38,173 nucleotides of DNA from Actinomycetes bacterium (GCA_023389045.1 JAEWEZ010000150.1:1-38173); one strand, 5' to 3'; shown: positions 31,410-38,173, counted from the first letter of the stretch. The notes: generated by a model not told the origin, from the letters alone. Numbers and translations: made by a program.

Positions 31410-32858
31410 ATGGACGAGACCATCACTGAACGTGCAGCAGGCCGCACCGAGGACAATCAGGCGGTCACACCCGCCCCATTGCCGGCCCCGAGCGGTGGAC
31501 CCTCCACCCCGGTCGTGCCGTCCCTGCGACCCGACGCGGCACAGCAAGCGCTCGCCGACCTCGACATCGGCACCATCACCTACGTGCTCGACACCTCCGT
31601 GCTCCTCTCGGATCCACTCGCGCTGACCCGCTTCGCTGAGCATGATGTGGTGCTCCCGATCGTGGTGGTGACCGAGCTCGAAGCCAAACGCCACCACCCC
31701 GACCTCGGCTACTTTGCGCGCCAGGCCCTGCGGATCCTCGATGACCTGCGCGATCGCCACGGAAACCTCGCCCAGCCGCTCCCCATCGGCACCGACGGCG
31801 GGCATGTGCACGTGGAACTGAACCATATGAACGCCTCGGTGCTGCCCGATGGTTTCCGCCTCGGAGATAACGACACGCGTATCCTCGCGGTCGCGAAGAA
31901 CCTGCAGCTCGAAGGCAAACACGTCGTGCTGGTCTCGAAAGACCTGCCGATGCGCATCAAAGCCTCCGCCTCCGGGATCCACGCCGAGGAGTACCGGGCG
32001 GAACTCGCGCGAGACCGCGGCTACACCGGCATGGTCAGCGCGAGCGTGGATGAGCAGACCATGAGCGACCTCTACGACGGTCAGGACGTGGAGATTCCCG
32101 AGGTGGCGCATCACCCCGTGCACACGGGACTGACGATCACCAGTCCGCGTGGGTCGGCACTCGGGCGCGTCACCCGGGAAAAACTGGTGCGTCTCGTGCC
32201 CGGGGATCAGACGGTGTTTGGGGTCTCGGGGCGTTCCGCGGAGCAGCGCATTGCCATCGACCTGCTGCTGGATGAGTCGATCGGCATCGTGTCCCTCGGC
32301 GGCCGCGCCGGTACGGGCAAGAGCGCGCTCGCCCTATGTACCGGTCTGGAGGCAGTGCTTGAGCGCCGCACCCAGCGCAAAATCATGGTCTTCCGCCCGC
32401 TGTACGCCGTGGGCGGGCAAGAACTCGGCTATCTTCCCGGCGACCAGCAGGAAAAGATGGGGCCGTGGGGGCAGGCTGTGTTCGACACCCTCGGTTCGAT
32501 GGTCTCCCAGAATGTGATCGACGAGGTGCTTTCGCGCGGGATGCTCGAAGTTCTTCCGCTGACGCACATCCGCGGCCGTTCCCTGCATGACGCCTTCGTC
32601 ATCGTTGACGAAGCACAGTCGCTGGAACGCAATGTGCTGCTGACCATGCTCTCGCGGATCGGGCAGAACTCCCGTGTGGTGCTTACCCACGACATTGCCC
32701 AGCGCGACAACCTGCGGATTGGACGCTACGACGGCATCGCCTCCGTCGTCGAAGCTCTCAAGAGCCACGACCTGTTCGCTCATGTCACCTTGCAGCGTTC
32801 GGAACGCTCCAAGGTGGCCGAGCTCGTCACGCACGTGCGGGATGAGCCGGTGCTTTGA
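31410..32858 (+). CDS. PIN–PhoH fusion protein (PhoH2-type RNase/helicase)
   Basis: 482 residues. A PIN nuclease domain (about 55-190) starts TYVLDTSVLLSDP with the acidic Asp61, then VVVTELEAKRHHPDLG and DNDTRILAVA. The C-terminal PhoH ATPase domain has Walker A LGGRAGTGKSALAL near 297 and Walker B FVIVDEAQSLE near 397. This is the PhoH2 architecture; in mycobacteria PhoH2 is an ATP-dependent RNA helicase and RNase that can act as a toxin with a small upstream antitoxin (phoAT). I see no clear antitoxin-like ORF in the 135 nt upstream here. A 50-residue disordered N-terminal extension precedes the PIN domain. ATG at 31410 with GGGAGG upstream. Confidence 0.93.
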   Translation: MDETITERAAGRTEDNQAVTPAPLPAPSGGPSTPVVPSLRPDAAQQALADLDIGTITYVLDTSVLLSDPLALTRFAEHDVVLPIVVVTELEAKRHHPDLGYFARQALRILDDLRDRHGNLAQPLPIGTDGGHVHVELNHMNASVLPDGFRLGDNDTRILAVAKNLQLEGKHVVLVSKDLPMRIKASASGIHAEEYRAELARDRGYTGMVSASVDEQTMSDLYDGQDVEIPEVAHHPVHTGLTITSPRGSALGRVTREKLVRLVPGDQTVFGVSGRSAEQRIAIDLLLDESIGIVSLGGRAGTGKSALALCTGLEAVLERRTQRKIMVFRPLYAVGGQELGYLPGDQQEKMGPWGQAVFDTLGSMVSQNVIDEVLSRGMLEVLPLTHIRGRSLHDAFVIVDEAQSLERNVLLTMLSRIGQNSRVVLTHDIAQRDNLRIGRYDGIASVVEALKSHDLFAHVTLQRSERSKVAELVTHVRDEPVL

Positions 32859-33147
32859 GGCGGGGTGAGCGGGGCTTGGAGTCCTGCGGCGTGGCGGCTT
32901 GGCCGTTGGGTACTTCTTCGAGGCCAGGTAGGTGTGGACCATTGCCGGGGAGGAAAGCCTCGTCAGGGAGGCTGCTTTCCGGGGCGGCGACGCCGGGGTA
33001 CAGGGCGTATGCGGGGGCCGGATCACCCAGGATCGGATCCTGGATATCCCTCGGCGGAAGATCCTCGTTGCGCCGCCACGCCTCATGGGTCGCGCTATAG
33101 GCGCTGCTGGAGCCTGCTGCGTTGTCTGATTCCCCCGTCGGTTTCAA
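32827..33147 (-). CDS. Possible small Pro/Ala-rich protein of unknown function
   Basis: An open frame of 106 codons on the minus strand in the 444-nt gap after phoH2. It would start at a TTG (33147-33145) preceded by GAGGGGG. The product starts MKPTGESDNAAGSSSAYS, has a charged patch (HEAWRRNEDLPPRDIQD) and a Pro-rich remainder; no known domain. Third positions are mostly G or C, as in real genes here. Against it: the rare start, and a 32-bp overlap of its end with the convergent phoH2 stop. If it is not a gene, this gap holds nothing else I can name; 33148-33302 shows only repeats of a gatcccgaagag-type word. Confidence 0.4.
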   Translation of the reverse strand: MKPTGESDNAAGSSSAYSATHEAWRRNEDLPPRDIQDPILGDPAPAYALYPGVAAPESSLPDEAFLPGNGPHLPGLEEVPNGQAATPQDSKPRSPRLKAPAHPARA

Positions 33148-33302
33148 TTTTCCCCCTCGTAAATCACCGTGTTGGCGCGGGCGCGTCGGACTCCTCTCGG
33201 ATCAGCGGCACAGGGTGTCCCGTCGATCCCGAAGAGAACCGATGCCCGCGTTGATCCCGAAGAGCCCCCGCCCGCGTCGATACCCCCGTCGTTCCAGAGC
33301 GC

Positions 33303-33731
33303 TCAATCCACCTCAAGCACGCTGTACGGGGCACGCACCCACTGCCCGTCGGCCCCACACCATGACTCCTCGAGGGTGCAGCGCACCCCGACCCCGCGGC
33401 TGAACAGACGCTGCTCGGCCTCCTGCAGGCTGAGCTTCGCCGAGGAGAGACCGTCCTCACCGCCTGAGTAGATCGACAGCTGAATCTGCTCGCCCGCATC
33501 CAGGAGGATCAGCGCACCGCCATCGCGGTGCCACCCGTCGTGATCGCTGGCAGGTAGCGAATCCACCCACTCGCGCAGGGACTTGGCGATCTTCTCGGTG
33601 TCCGCGGCGCGCCAGCCACTGACGGCGACGCGGATCTGAACCTGCGCATCCTGCGACCAGATCGAATCCTCGGAGTCGTCGGGAACAGAGTCTTCAAGCG
33701 GGGCAGGGGCGGGGAACTGAGTGTGTGACAT
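33303..33731 (-). CDS. Unknown acidic protein
   Basis: A 142-residue soluble, acidic protein I do not recognise. It begins MSHTQFPAPAPLEDSVPDDSED (acidic, disordered) and then looks like an alpha/beta domain: VQIRVAVSGWRAADTEKIAK, LREWVDSLPASDHDGWHRDG, LILLDAGEQIQLSIYSGGED, with two cysteines near the end (VRCTLEESWCG). ATG at 33731-33729 is 6 nt after a TAGGCT box with no ribosome-binding site, so probably leaderless. It follows fumC on the same strand behind the fumC terminator. Confidence 0.75.
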   Translation of the reverse strand: MSHTQFPAPAPLEDSVPDDSEDSIWSQDAQVQIRVAVSGWRAADTEKIAKSLREWVDSLPASDHDGWHRDGGALILLDAGEQIQLSIYSGGEDGLSSAKLSLQEAEQRLFSRGVGVRCTLEESWCGADGQWVRAPYSVLEVD

Positions 33732-33737
33732 GCGGTG

Positions 33738-33743
33738 AGCCTA
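33738..33743 (-). promoter_or_regulatory. -10 element, leaderless promoter of the gene at 33303-33731
   Basis: Minus strand TAGGCT, 6 nt before the ATG. Its -35 region falls within the fumC terminator hairpin (33748-33779). Confidence 0.45.
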
Positions 33744-33747
33744 CGGC

Positions 33748-33779
33748 GCGGGCCCGCCGGTCAGAACCGACGGGCCCGC
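33748..33779 (-). terminator. Terminator after fumC
   Basis: GCGGGCCCGCCGGT (33748-33761) pairs with ACCGACGGGCCCGC (33766-33779), one mismatch, loop caga. It lies 16 bp past the fumC stop. Confidence 0.75.
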
Positions 33780-33795
33780 AGAACAGTCGAGAGAA

Positions 33796-35208
33796 TCAGG
33801 CTTTCGGAGCAGTCATCGAGAGCACATCGAGAGCCTCGTCGAGCTGCTGCTCGGTCAGTTCCCCGCGCTCCACGAAACCGAGAGCGATCGTCGCCTCACG
33901 CACCGAGATGCGCTCGGCCACCGCATGCTTGGCGATCTTGGCCGCGTTCTCGTAGCCGATCAGCTTGTTCAGCGGGGTGACGATCGAGGGCGAGGCCTCC
34001 GCGTAGAAGCGCGCCTTCTCCTCATTGGCGGTCAGGCCATCCACGGTCTTGTCTGCGAGCACGCGCGAGGCGTTCGCGAGCAGACGCACCGACTCCAGCA
34101 GGCTCGTACCCATCAGCGGGATCTGCACATTCAGCTCGAACGCGCCCTGCGCGCCGCCCCAGGCGATAGCAGCGTCGTTACCGACGATCTTGGCGCAGAC
34201 CATGAGCACAGCCTCCGGAACCACAGGGTTCACCTTGCCCGGCATGATCGAGGAGCCCGGCTGCAGATCTGGGATGGCGATCTCACCGAGACCCGTGTTC
34301 GGGCCGGAGCCCATCCAGCGCAGGTCATTGCAGATCTTGGTCAGGGACACCGCGATGGTGCGCAGCGCACCGGACATCTCCACCAGGCCGTCACGGGCAG
34401 ACTGCGCCTCGAAGTGGTTGCGCGCTTCGGTCAGCGGCAGATCCGTCTGCTCGGCGAGGTTCGCGATCACCTTCTGCGGGAAGCCGATCGGGGTGTTGAT
34501 CCCGGTGCCCACGGCAGTACCGCCCTGCGGCACCTCCGCGGTGCGCGGCAGCGCCGCCTCGACCCGCTCAATGCCGTAACGGATGGCCGCCGCGTAGCCG
34601 CCGAACTCCTGGCCGAGGGTCACCGGGGTGGCATCCATCAGGTGGGTGCGGCCGGACTTCACCACGTCCTTCCACGCCTCTTCCTTCACCTCGAGCGCTG
34701 CAGCCAGGTGATCCAGGGCGGGGAGCAGGGTCTTCACCACCGAATCGGTGACGGCCACATGCACCGAGGTGGGGAACACGTCATTGGAGGACTGCGAGCA
34801 GTTCACGTGATCGTTCGGGTGAACCTCCAGGCCAGAGGCGCGCGAGGCGATCGTGGCGAGCACCTCGTTCATGTTCATATTCGAGCTGGTCCCCGAACCG
34901 GTCTGGTAGGTGTCCACCGGGAACTGGTCATCATGCGCCCCGGAAATCACCTCATCGGCAGCGGCGACGATCGCATCTGCGAGCGCCTGGTCCAGCACGC
35001 CCAGCTCAGCATTCGCACGCGCGGCAGCCTTCTTCACCTGGGCCAGGGCGTGGATATGAGCGGGCTCGAGCCCCTGGCCGGAGATCGGGAAGTTCTCGAC
35101 GGCGCGCTGGGTCTGGGCGCGGTACAGGGCTGCGGCCGGCACGCGCACCTCTCCCATCGTGTCGTGCTCGATGCGGTATTCGCCCTGGGGCGCGGCAGTC
35201 TCGGACAT
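33796..35208 (-). CDS. fumC: Fumarate hydratase, class II
   Basis: Class II fumarase interconverts fumarate and malate in the TCA cycle, as a tetramer without iron-sulfur cluster. 470 residues, normal length. Seen: TGSGTSSNMNMNEVLA near 105, HVNCSQSSNDVFPTSVHVA near 135, KSGRTHLMDATPVTLGQE near 187 (catalytic His), and the lyase signature GSSIMPGKVNP near 317. ATG at 35208-35206 with GAGGGAG about 8 nt upstream. The fructokinase gene lies upstream on the same strand, with a 194-bp gap. Confidence 0.97.
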   Translation of the reverse strand: MSETAAPQGEYRIEHDTMGEVRVPAAALYRAQTQRAVENFPISGQGLEPAHIHALAQVKKAAARANAELGVLDQALADAIVAAADEVISGAHDDQFPVDTYQTGSGTSSNMNMNEVLATIASRASGLEVHPNDHVNCSQSSNDVFPTSVHVAVTDSVVKTLLPALDHLAAALEVKEEAWKDVVKSGRTHLMDATPVTLGQEFGGYAAAIRYGIERVEAALPRTAEVPQGGTAVGTGINTPIGFPQKVIANLAEQTDLPLTEARNHFEAQSARDGLVEMSGALRTIAVSLTKICNDLRWMGSGPNTGLGEIAIPDLQPGSSIMPGKVNPVVPEAVLMVCAKIVGNDAAIAWGGAQGAFELNVQIPLMGTSLLESVRLLANASRVLADKTVDGLTANEEKARFYAEASPSIVTPLNKLIGYENAAKIAKHAVAERISVREATIALGFVERGELTEQQLDEALDVLSMTAPKA

Positions 35209-35402
35209 TCAAATACTCCCTCGTTCTGGTGATCGGGTGGCGACGCGCGGGACATCGGTGTCCGCGCGGGGATGGTGTGGTGTGCGATCGGATGGTCGGG
35301 TGGCTGGGGCGGTTCGGGCTGGTGAGTGGGCCGACGGGTGTTGCTGGTGGTGCGGGCCGACGGGCCTGCTGGCTGGTGCGGGAAGGGTTGTGCCGACGGG
35401 GC
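35209..35402 (-). promoter_or_regulatory. fumC upstream region with three GGGCCGACGG-type words
   Basis: A gene-free gap of 194 nt. It holds a dyad with stem GGACA/TGTCC flanked by CGCG/CGCG (35244-35267) and three related words: GGGCCGACGGG near 35331 and 35356, and GTGCCGACGGGG near 35388. No classical terminator for the fructokinase gene and no strong fumC promoter stand out; TGGT/TGCT-rich sequence lies between the words. Confidence 0.35.
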
Positions 35403-36317
35403 TCAGCCCTCCAGTTCGTGGCTCCACGGGGGGTTCGCCCCCGAACGGGACACCGTGACTGCGGCCAGGCGCGCTGCACGCTGCAGCACAGTGGCGGTGT
35501 CTTCCGCGGTGATCGCCCGGAGCTGCTCGCGCTTATCCGCACCGAGCAGCTGAAGCCCGGCCAGGGCATCCAGGATCCCAGCGGAGAAGGTGTCACCGGC
35601 ACCGACGGTGTCGGCAACCTCCACGCGCACCGGCTCGACGGGCACGCGGCCAGCGGCGGTGAAACCGACGGCGCCTTCCCCGCCACGGGTGAGCACGGCC
35701 AGGCTGACGCCGTGGCGAAGCCAGGAGGCAACCACGTCTTCCACGTCCTCGGTGTCATACAGCCAGGCGACATCCTCATCGGAGGACTTGACCACATCGG
35801 CCCGGGCAATGATCGTGTCGACCTGCTCGCGGGTGCGGACCGGATCGCCCATCAGATCGGGGCGGGCATTGGGGTCGTAGCTGATGGTGGCGGTGCTTGC
35901 GCACTGCTCGAGCACCGTGGCGACGGTCTGCGCGCCGGGGGCCAGCGCGGCGGCGATCGAGGAGGTGTGCACCGCGTCGATCGCTTCGGGAAGGCCACTC
36001 GGGTCCGGATCCCAATCCAGGTCGAAGACGTAGCTTGCGGCGCCGGTCGAATCCAGGGTGGCTTCTGCCGTCGAGGTGCGCTGCGCGGTCCCGGAGCCGG
36101 GGGTCAGCAGCACATGCGAGGCATCGAGGTGCTCGCGGATTCGGTCTCCGCGCTCGTCCTGGCCGATCTGGGTGAGTAGGTGGGAGGTGTGGCCGAGGCG
36201 TCCGAGCGCCACGGCGACGTTCATGGGGGATCCACCCGGGTATTCGTGACGGTCGCCGTCGGCAGAGACGACGATGTCGGTGAGGGCTTCTCCAACGGTG
36301 AGGAATCTCGCGGTCAC
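35403..36317 (-). CDS. PfkB-family carbohydrate kinase, probable fructokinase
   Basis: 304 residues of the ribokinase/PfkB family. The first signature is GGSPMNVAVALGRLGH near residue 32, and the second, with the catalytic Asp, is VADTVGAGDTFSAGILDALA near 240. Sequence style (start TARFLTVGEALTDIVV, Gly-Ser-Pro rather than Gly-Ala-Pro) fits bacterial fructokinase, which makes fructose-6-phosphate; another sugar cannot be excluded. The GTG at 36317-36315 fits the conserved start and lies 6 nt after AATGAT preceded by TGC, so probably leaderless. Divergent from the DUF4245 gene. It sits where mycobacteria have glpX between fum and the DUF4245 gene. Confidence 0.88.
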   Translation of the reverse strand: MTARFLTVGEALTDIVVSADGDRHEYPGGSPMNVAVALGRLGHTSHLLTQIGQDERGDRIREHLDASHVLLTPGSGTAQRTSTAEATLDSTGAASYVFDLDWDPDPSGLPEAIDAVHTSSIAAALAPGAQTVATVLEQCASTATISYDPNARPDLMGDPVRTREQVDTIIARADVVKSSDEDVAWLYDTEDVEDVVASWLRHGVSLAVLTRGGEGAVGFTAAGRVPVEPVRVEVADTVGAGDTFSAGILDALAGLQLLGADKREQLRAITAEDTATVLQRAARLAAVTVSRSGANPPWSHELEG

Positions 36318-36323
36318 CCCGTG

Positions 36324-36329
36324 ATCATT
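36324..36329 (-). promoter_or_regulatory. Extended -10, leaderless promoter of the fructokinase gene
   Basis: Minus strand AATGAT preceded by TGC, 6 nt before the GTG at 36317. Only 32 bp separate it from the divergent -10 at 36362. Confidence 0.4.
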
Positions 36330-36361
36330 GCAGGTTTTGTGCCTCGCGGCGAATGCACGGC

Positions 36362-36367
36362 GACAAT
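36362..36367 (+). promoter_or_regulatory. -10 element, leaderless promoter of the DUF4245 gene
   Basis: GACAAT, 6 nt before the ATG at 36374. TTGTGC at 36337-36342 is a weak -35 with a long spacer. Confidence 0.45.
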
Positions 36368-36373
36368 GGGGGC

Positions 36374-36982
36374 ATGAGCACGAAGCCTGCCCCCGCCGCA
36401 CCCGCCACAAAGAAGCGGATGCTCGCCGGCCCCCTGCGCAATGTCATCTGGGGGCTCCTGATCACCGTGGGTGTCGTGGTCATCGTCGGGGTGGCTTTCT
36501 TTGATGTGGGGAGCCAGAAGGGCCTTGAACGCGAACCGCTCGCGAACTCCACGGTGGACGTGCAGGCCAGCGCCGAGCGTGCGCAGGGCAGCCTGCCGTT
36601 CCCGGTGGCGGCCCCGCAGATGGGGGAGGAGTGGCAGGCGCGGCTCGCTCGTCTGCACGGTGGGGCTGCACTCCGCTGGGAGGTACGGGTCACGAGCCCG
36701 AGCGGTGCGCTTGTCACGATGACGCAGGCTGCGGATCAGGCAACCGCCACGCAGGGCGGGGCTGTGATGCCCGGTGCCCGCGTGGTGGAGGAGCGCACGG
36801 TGCAGGGAGCCTCCTGCCAGGTGCTCGAAAGGACCGACGAGAAGGGCGAGGCTCGACACGGCATGACCTGCCAGACCGAGAAGTTTGCCCTGGTGGTGCG
36901 CAGCGCCGGATCAGCCGCCGAGGTTGAACAGTTCATGGACGCCGCACTGACGGACGCCGCTGCCCGCTCCGCGCAGCAGTAG
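36374..36982 (+). CDS. DUF4245 family membrane-anchored protein
   Basis: 202 residues: a short basic cytoplasmic start, one membrane segment (about 22-42, NVIWGLLITVGVVVIVGVAF), then an extracytoplasmic domain with WEVRVTSPSGALVTMTQAAD and two cysteines (GASCQVLERTD and HGMTCQTEK) that could pair. The layout and place between fum and xseB fit the DUF4245 family (Rv1100 position). Function unknown. ATG at 36374 is 6 nt after GACAAT, so probably leaderless; the in-frame start at 36353 would precede that promoter. Converges with xseB, 4 bp apart. Confidence 0.82.
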   Translation: MSTKPAPAAPATKKRMLAGPLRNVIWGLLITVGVVVIVGVAFFDVGSQKGLEREPLANSTVDVQASAERAQGSLPFPVAAPQMGEEWQARLARLHGGAALRWEVRVTSPSGALVTMTQAADQATATQGGAVMPGARVVEERTVQGASCQVLERTDEKGEARHGMTCQTEKFALVVRSAGSAAEVEQFMDAALTDAAARSAQQ

Positions 36983-36986
36983 CCGC

Positions 36987-37337
36987 TCAGGCGTTCTGGC
37001 CGTTCCCATCCTCGGGGCCGCGGCGAGAGTTCACGGCCGCGTCCAAACGTTCCCGGGCACCGTCGAGCCACTGCTGGCAACGACGCGCCAGCATCTCCCC
37101 GCGCTCCCACAGCGCGATCGACTCTTCCAGGCCGCCCTGCCCAGACTCCAGACGCCGCACGGTTTCCACGAGCTGATCGCGGGCAGCCTCATAGGACAGC
37201 CCCGCGATATCAGCGGGAAGCTCCTGGGTTCCGGTTGCGGTGTCGGCAGCGCCAGCGGGTGAAGCAGGGCCGGATGCTGCGCTCGCTCCGGTACTCGAAT
37301 CAGCCATCGGATCGGTGGTCGGTTCCATGCTGGTCAT
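36987..37337 (-). CDS. xseB: Exodeoxyribonuclease VII small subunit
   Basis: XseB joins XseA to form exonuclease VII, which degrades single-stranded DNA. The conserved domain is at about residues 45-105 (LSYEAARDQLVETVRRLESG, GGLEESIALWERGEMLARRC). At 116 aa it is longer than the usual 65-85 because of a Thr/Ser/Ala-rich N-terminal extension. The ATG at 37337-37335 follows AAGGAG with a 6-nt spacer. It lies downstream of xseA with a 107-bp gap, unlike the overlap common elsewhere. Confidence 0.92.
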   Translation of the reverse strand: MTSMEPTTDPMADSSTGASAASGPASPAGAADTATGTQELPADIAGLSYEAARDQLVETVRRLESGQGGLEESIALWERGEMLARRCQQWLDGARERLDAAVNSRRGPEDGNGQNA

Positions 37338-37444
37338 CGTGGTCTCCTTCAAAAGTCTTGTGAGAAGTCGTGTTACGGGTCTGGAGTTCTTTGTTCAGGT
37401 CTGGTCTCGAACGCTCTGGCACAAGGGTCTGGCCGGATGTTTTC
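37338..37444 (-). other. xseA–xseB spacer with repeated GGTCTGG
   Basis: 107 nt, less GC-rich than its surroundings. Three plus-strand copies of GGTCTGG (near 37378, 37397 and 37430) are spaced irregularly. No gene or clear promoter seen. Confidence 0.4.
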
Positions 37445-38173
37445 TTAGCTCGGTGGTGTGTATGGGTCCTCCGCAATGCGTTCGACGCCGAAACGCCCAG
37501 CGGCAACCCGCACGGAGAGGGCATCACCGATGGCGGTCTCGGCGGGATCGCGAATGATCTCCCCGCTGCTGCTGTGCACCACGGCGTAACCGCGTTCGAG
37601 GGTTGCCAGGGGGCTGAGCGCACGCACCTGCTGACGCAGATGTTCAACGCCATCACGGGCACGGCTGATGTCGTAGTCGATCCGAGAACGCATGATCGCC
37701 AGCTGCGAGCGGATCTCCTCCGCCGGCGCACGCAGGATTGTCATCGGGTCCTGCAGCACCGGACGCGAACGCATCGCATCCAGAGCCGCCTGCTCCCGCT
37801 CCAACCGCTGCCGCACCCCGGTGCGCAGCCGCATCCGCGCCATCTCCACCTGCTCGATTTCCGCGGTGATGTCGGGCACCACCTGCTTGGCCGCATCGGT
37901 CGGGGTAGAAGCGCGCAGGTCAGCGGCAAGATCGATGAGGGGAGTATCGACCTCGTGGCCGATTGCCGAGACGATCGGGGTGTGGGCCTGGGCCACCAAA
38001 CGCACCAGCGATTCATCCGAGAAGGGCAGGAGATCCTCGAGGGAACCACCCCCGCGCGAAATGATGATGACGTCCACCTCGGGGTCGGCGTCGAGTTCCT
38101 GTAGTGCGGCGCTCACCTCGGCCACAGCCTTGGCACCCTGCACCGCCACTTCACGGATCGCGAACCGCACAGC
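37445..38173 (-). CDS. xseA: Exodeoxyribonuclease VII large subunit (5' end outside window)
   Basis: The C-terminal 242 codons of XseA, the catalytic subunit of exonuclease VII. Seen: VDVIIISRGGGSLEDLLPFS, SAIGHEVDTPLIDLAADLRA and STPTDAAKQVVPD, the nuclease-domain signature, then a long coiled coil (about 95-190 of this fragment) and the end block LSPLATLERGYAVVHS. The frame is open to the right edge; the GTG at 38170 is internal (AVRFAIREVAVQG), so the true start is beyond the window. Upstream of xseB in the same operon. Confidence 0.95.
   Translation of the reverse strand, partial: AVRFAIREVAVQGAKAVAEVSAALQELDADPEVDVIIISRGGGSLEDLLPFSDESLVRLVAQAHTPIVSAIGHEVDTPLIDLAADLRASTPTDAAKQVVPDITAEIEQVEMARMRLRTGVRQRLEREQAALDAMRSRPVLQDPMTILRAPAEEIRSQLAIMRSRIDYDISRARDGVEHLRQQVRALSPLATLERGYAVVHSSSGEIIRDPAETAIGDALSVRVAAGRFGVERIAEDPYTPPS

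Noticed and set aside
30162..32123. A 653-codon minus-strand open frame across the prenyltransferase and phoH2
   Set aside because: Spans two clear genes and their promoters on the other strand, with no domain of its own.
1..38173. tRNA/rRNA genes, CRISPR arrays, insertion sequences, prophage or attachment sites
   Set aside because: No cloverleaf-like or repeat-spacer pattern, transposase or integrase sequence was found on reading both strands; a tRNAscan and ISfinder search would settle small cases.

Overview
The window is a GC-rich chromosomal segment of an actinobacterium. The evidence is mycothiol S-conjugate amidase (mca), a short (2Z,6E)-farnesyl-diphosphate-type prenyltransferase, a PIN-PhoH protein, DUF4307 and DUF4245 proteins, frequent GTG starts and 4-nt gene overlaps. 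From greA rightwards the gene order follows the greA–DUF4307–mca–membrane protein–hemolysin III–prenyltransferase … phoH2 … fum … DUF4245 … xseB–xseA order I recall from Mycobacterium tuberculosis. The small set of fermentation-type genes (NAD-dependent D-lactate dehydrogenase, fructokinase) suggests Micrococcales, possibly Dermabacteraceae; that placement is inference. I see no tRNA, rRNA, CRISPR array, insertion sequence or prophage. It reads as ordinary core chromosome with a few local peculiarities.

Layout. 1–3.9 kb: purine genes on the minus strand (purD-purC, an unknown gene, then purS leaving the window), interrupted by a plus-strand metallo-beta-lactamase-fold gene. 3.9–6.4 kb: truA, then rplM-rpsI behind a long leader and ending in a strong terminator. 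6.5–9.9 kb: a SWIM/SNF2 helicase. 10.0–12.4 kb: an orphan PTS EIIC-like membrane protein translationally coupled to D-lactate dehydrogenase, with a structured leader. 12.6–22.4 kb: glmM, coaA (opposite strand) and glmS, then acpS-nnr-alr-tsaE-tsaB-rimI in one overlapping operon; these serve cell-wall amino-sugar and D-alanine supply, CoA/ACP, metabolite repair and tRNA t6A modification. 22.4–26.4 kb: a two-gene ABC exporter and an AI-2E-family membrane protein. 26.5–31.3 kb: greA, DUF4307, mca, a small membrane protein, hemolysin III homologue, prenyltransferase. 31.4–38.2 kb: phoH2, two unknown genes, fumC, fructokinase, DUF4245 protein, xseB and the 3' part of xseA.

Regulation. Eleven transcription-unit heads have a -10-like hexamer with A at position 2 and T at position 6, placed exactly 6 or 7 nt before the chosen start codon, and generally no good Shine-Dalgarno sequence; these are probably leaderless mRNAs. 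Other heads carry clear AGGAG-type sites. A word GGGCCGACGG recurs in terminators, intergenic gaps and even in a coding tandem repeat.

I found no clearly new multi-gene system. The best leads are the EIIC-like/D-lactate dehydrogenase pair with its structured leader, the recurrent GGGCCGACGG word, the leaderless promoter pattern, and the sugar kinase at the position where glpX sits in mycobacteria.
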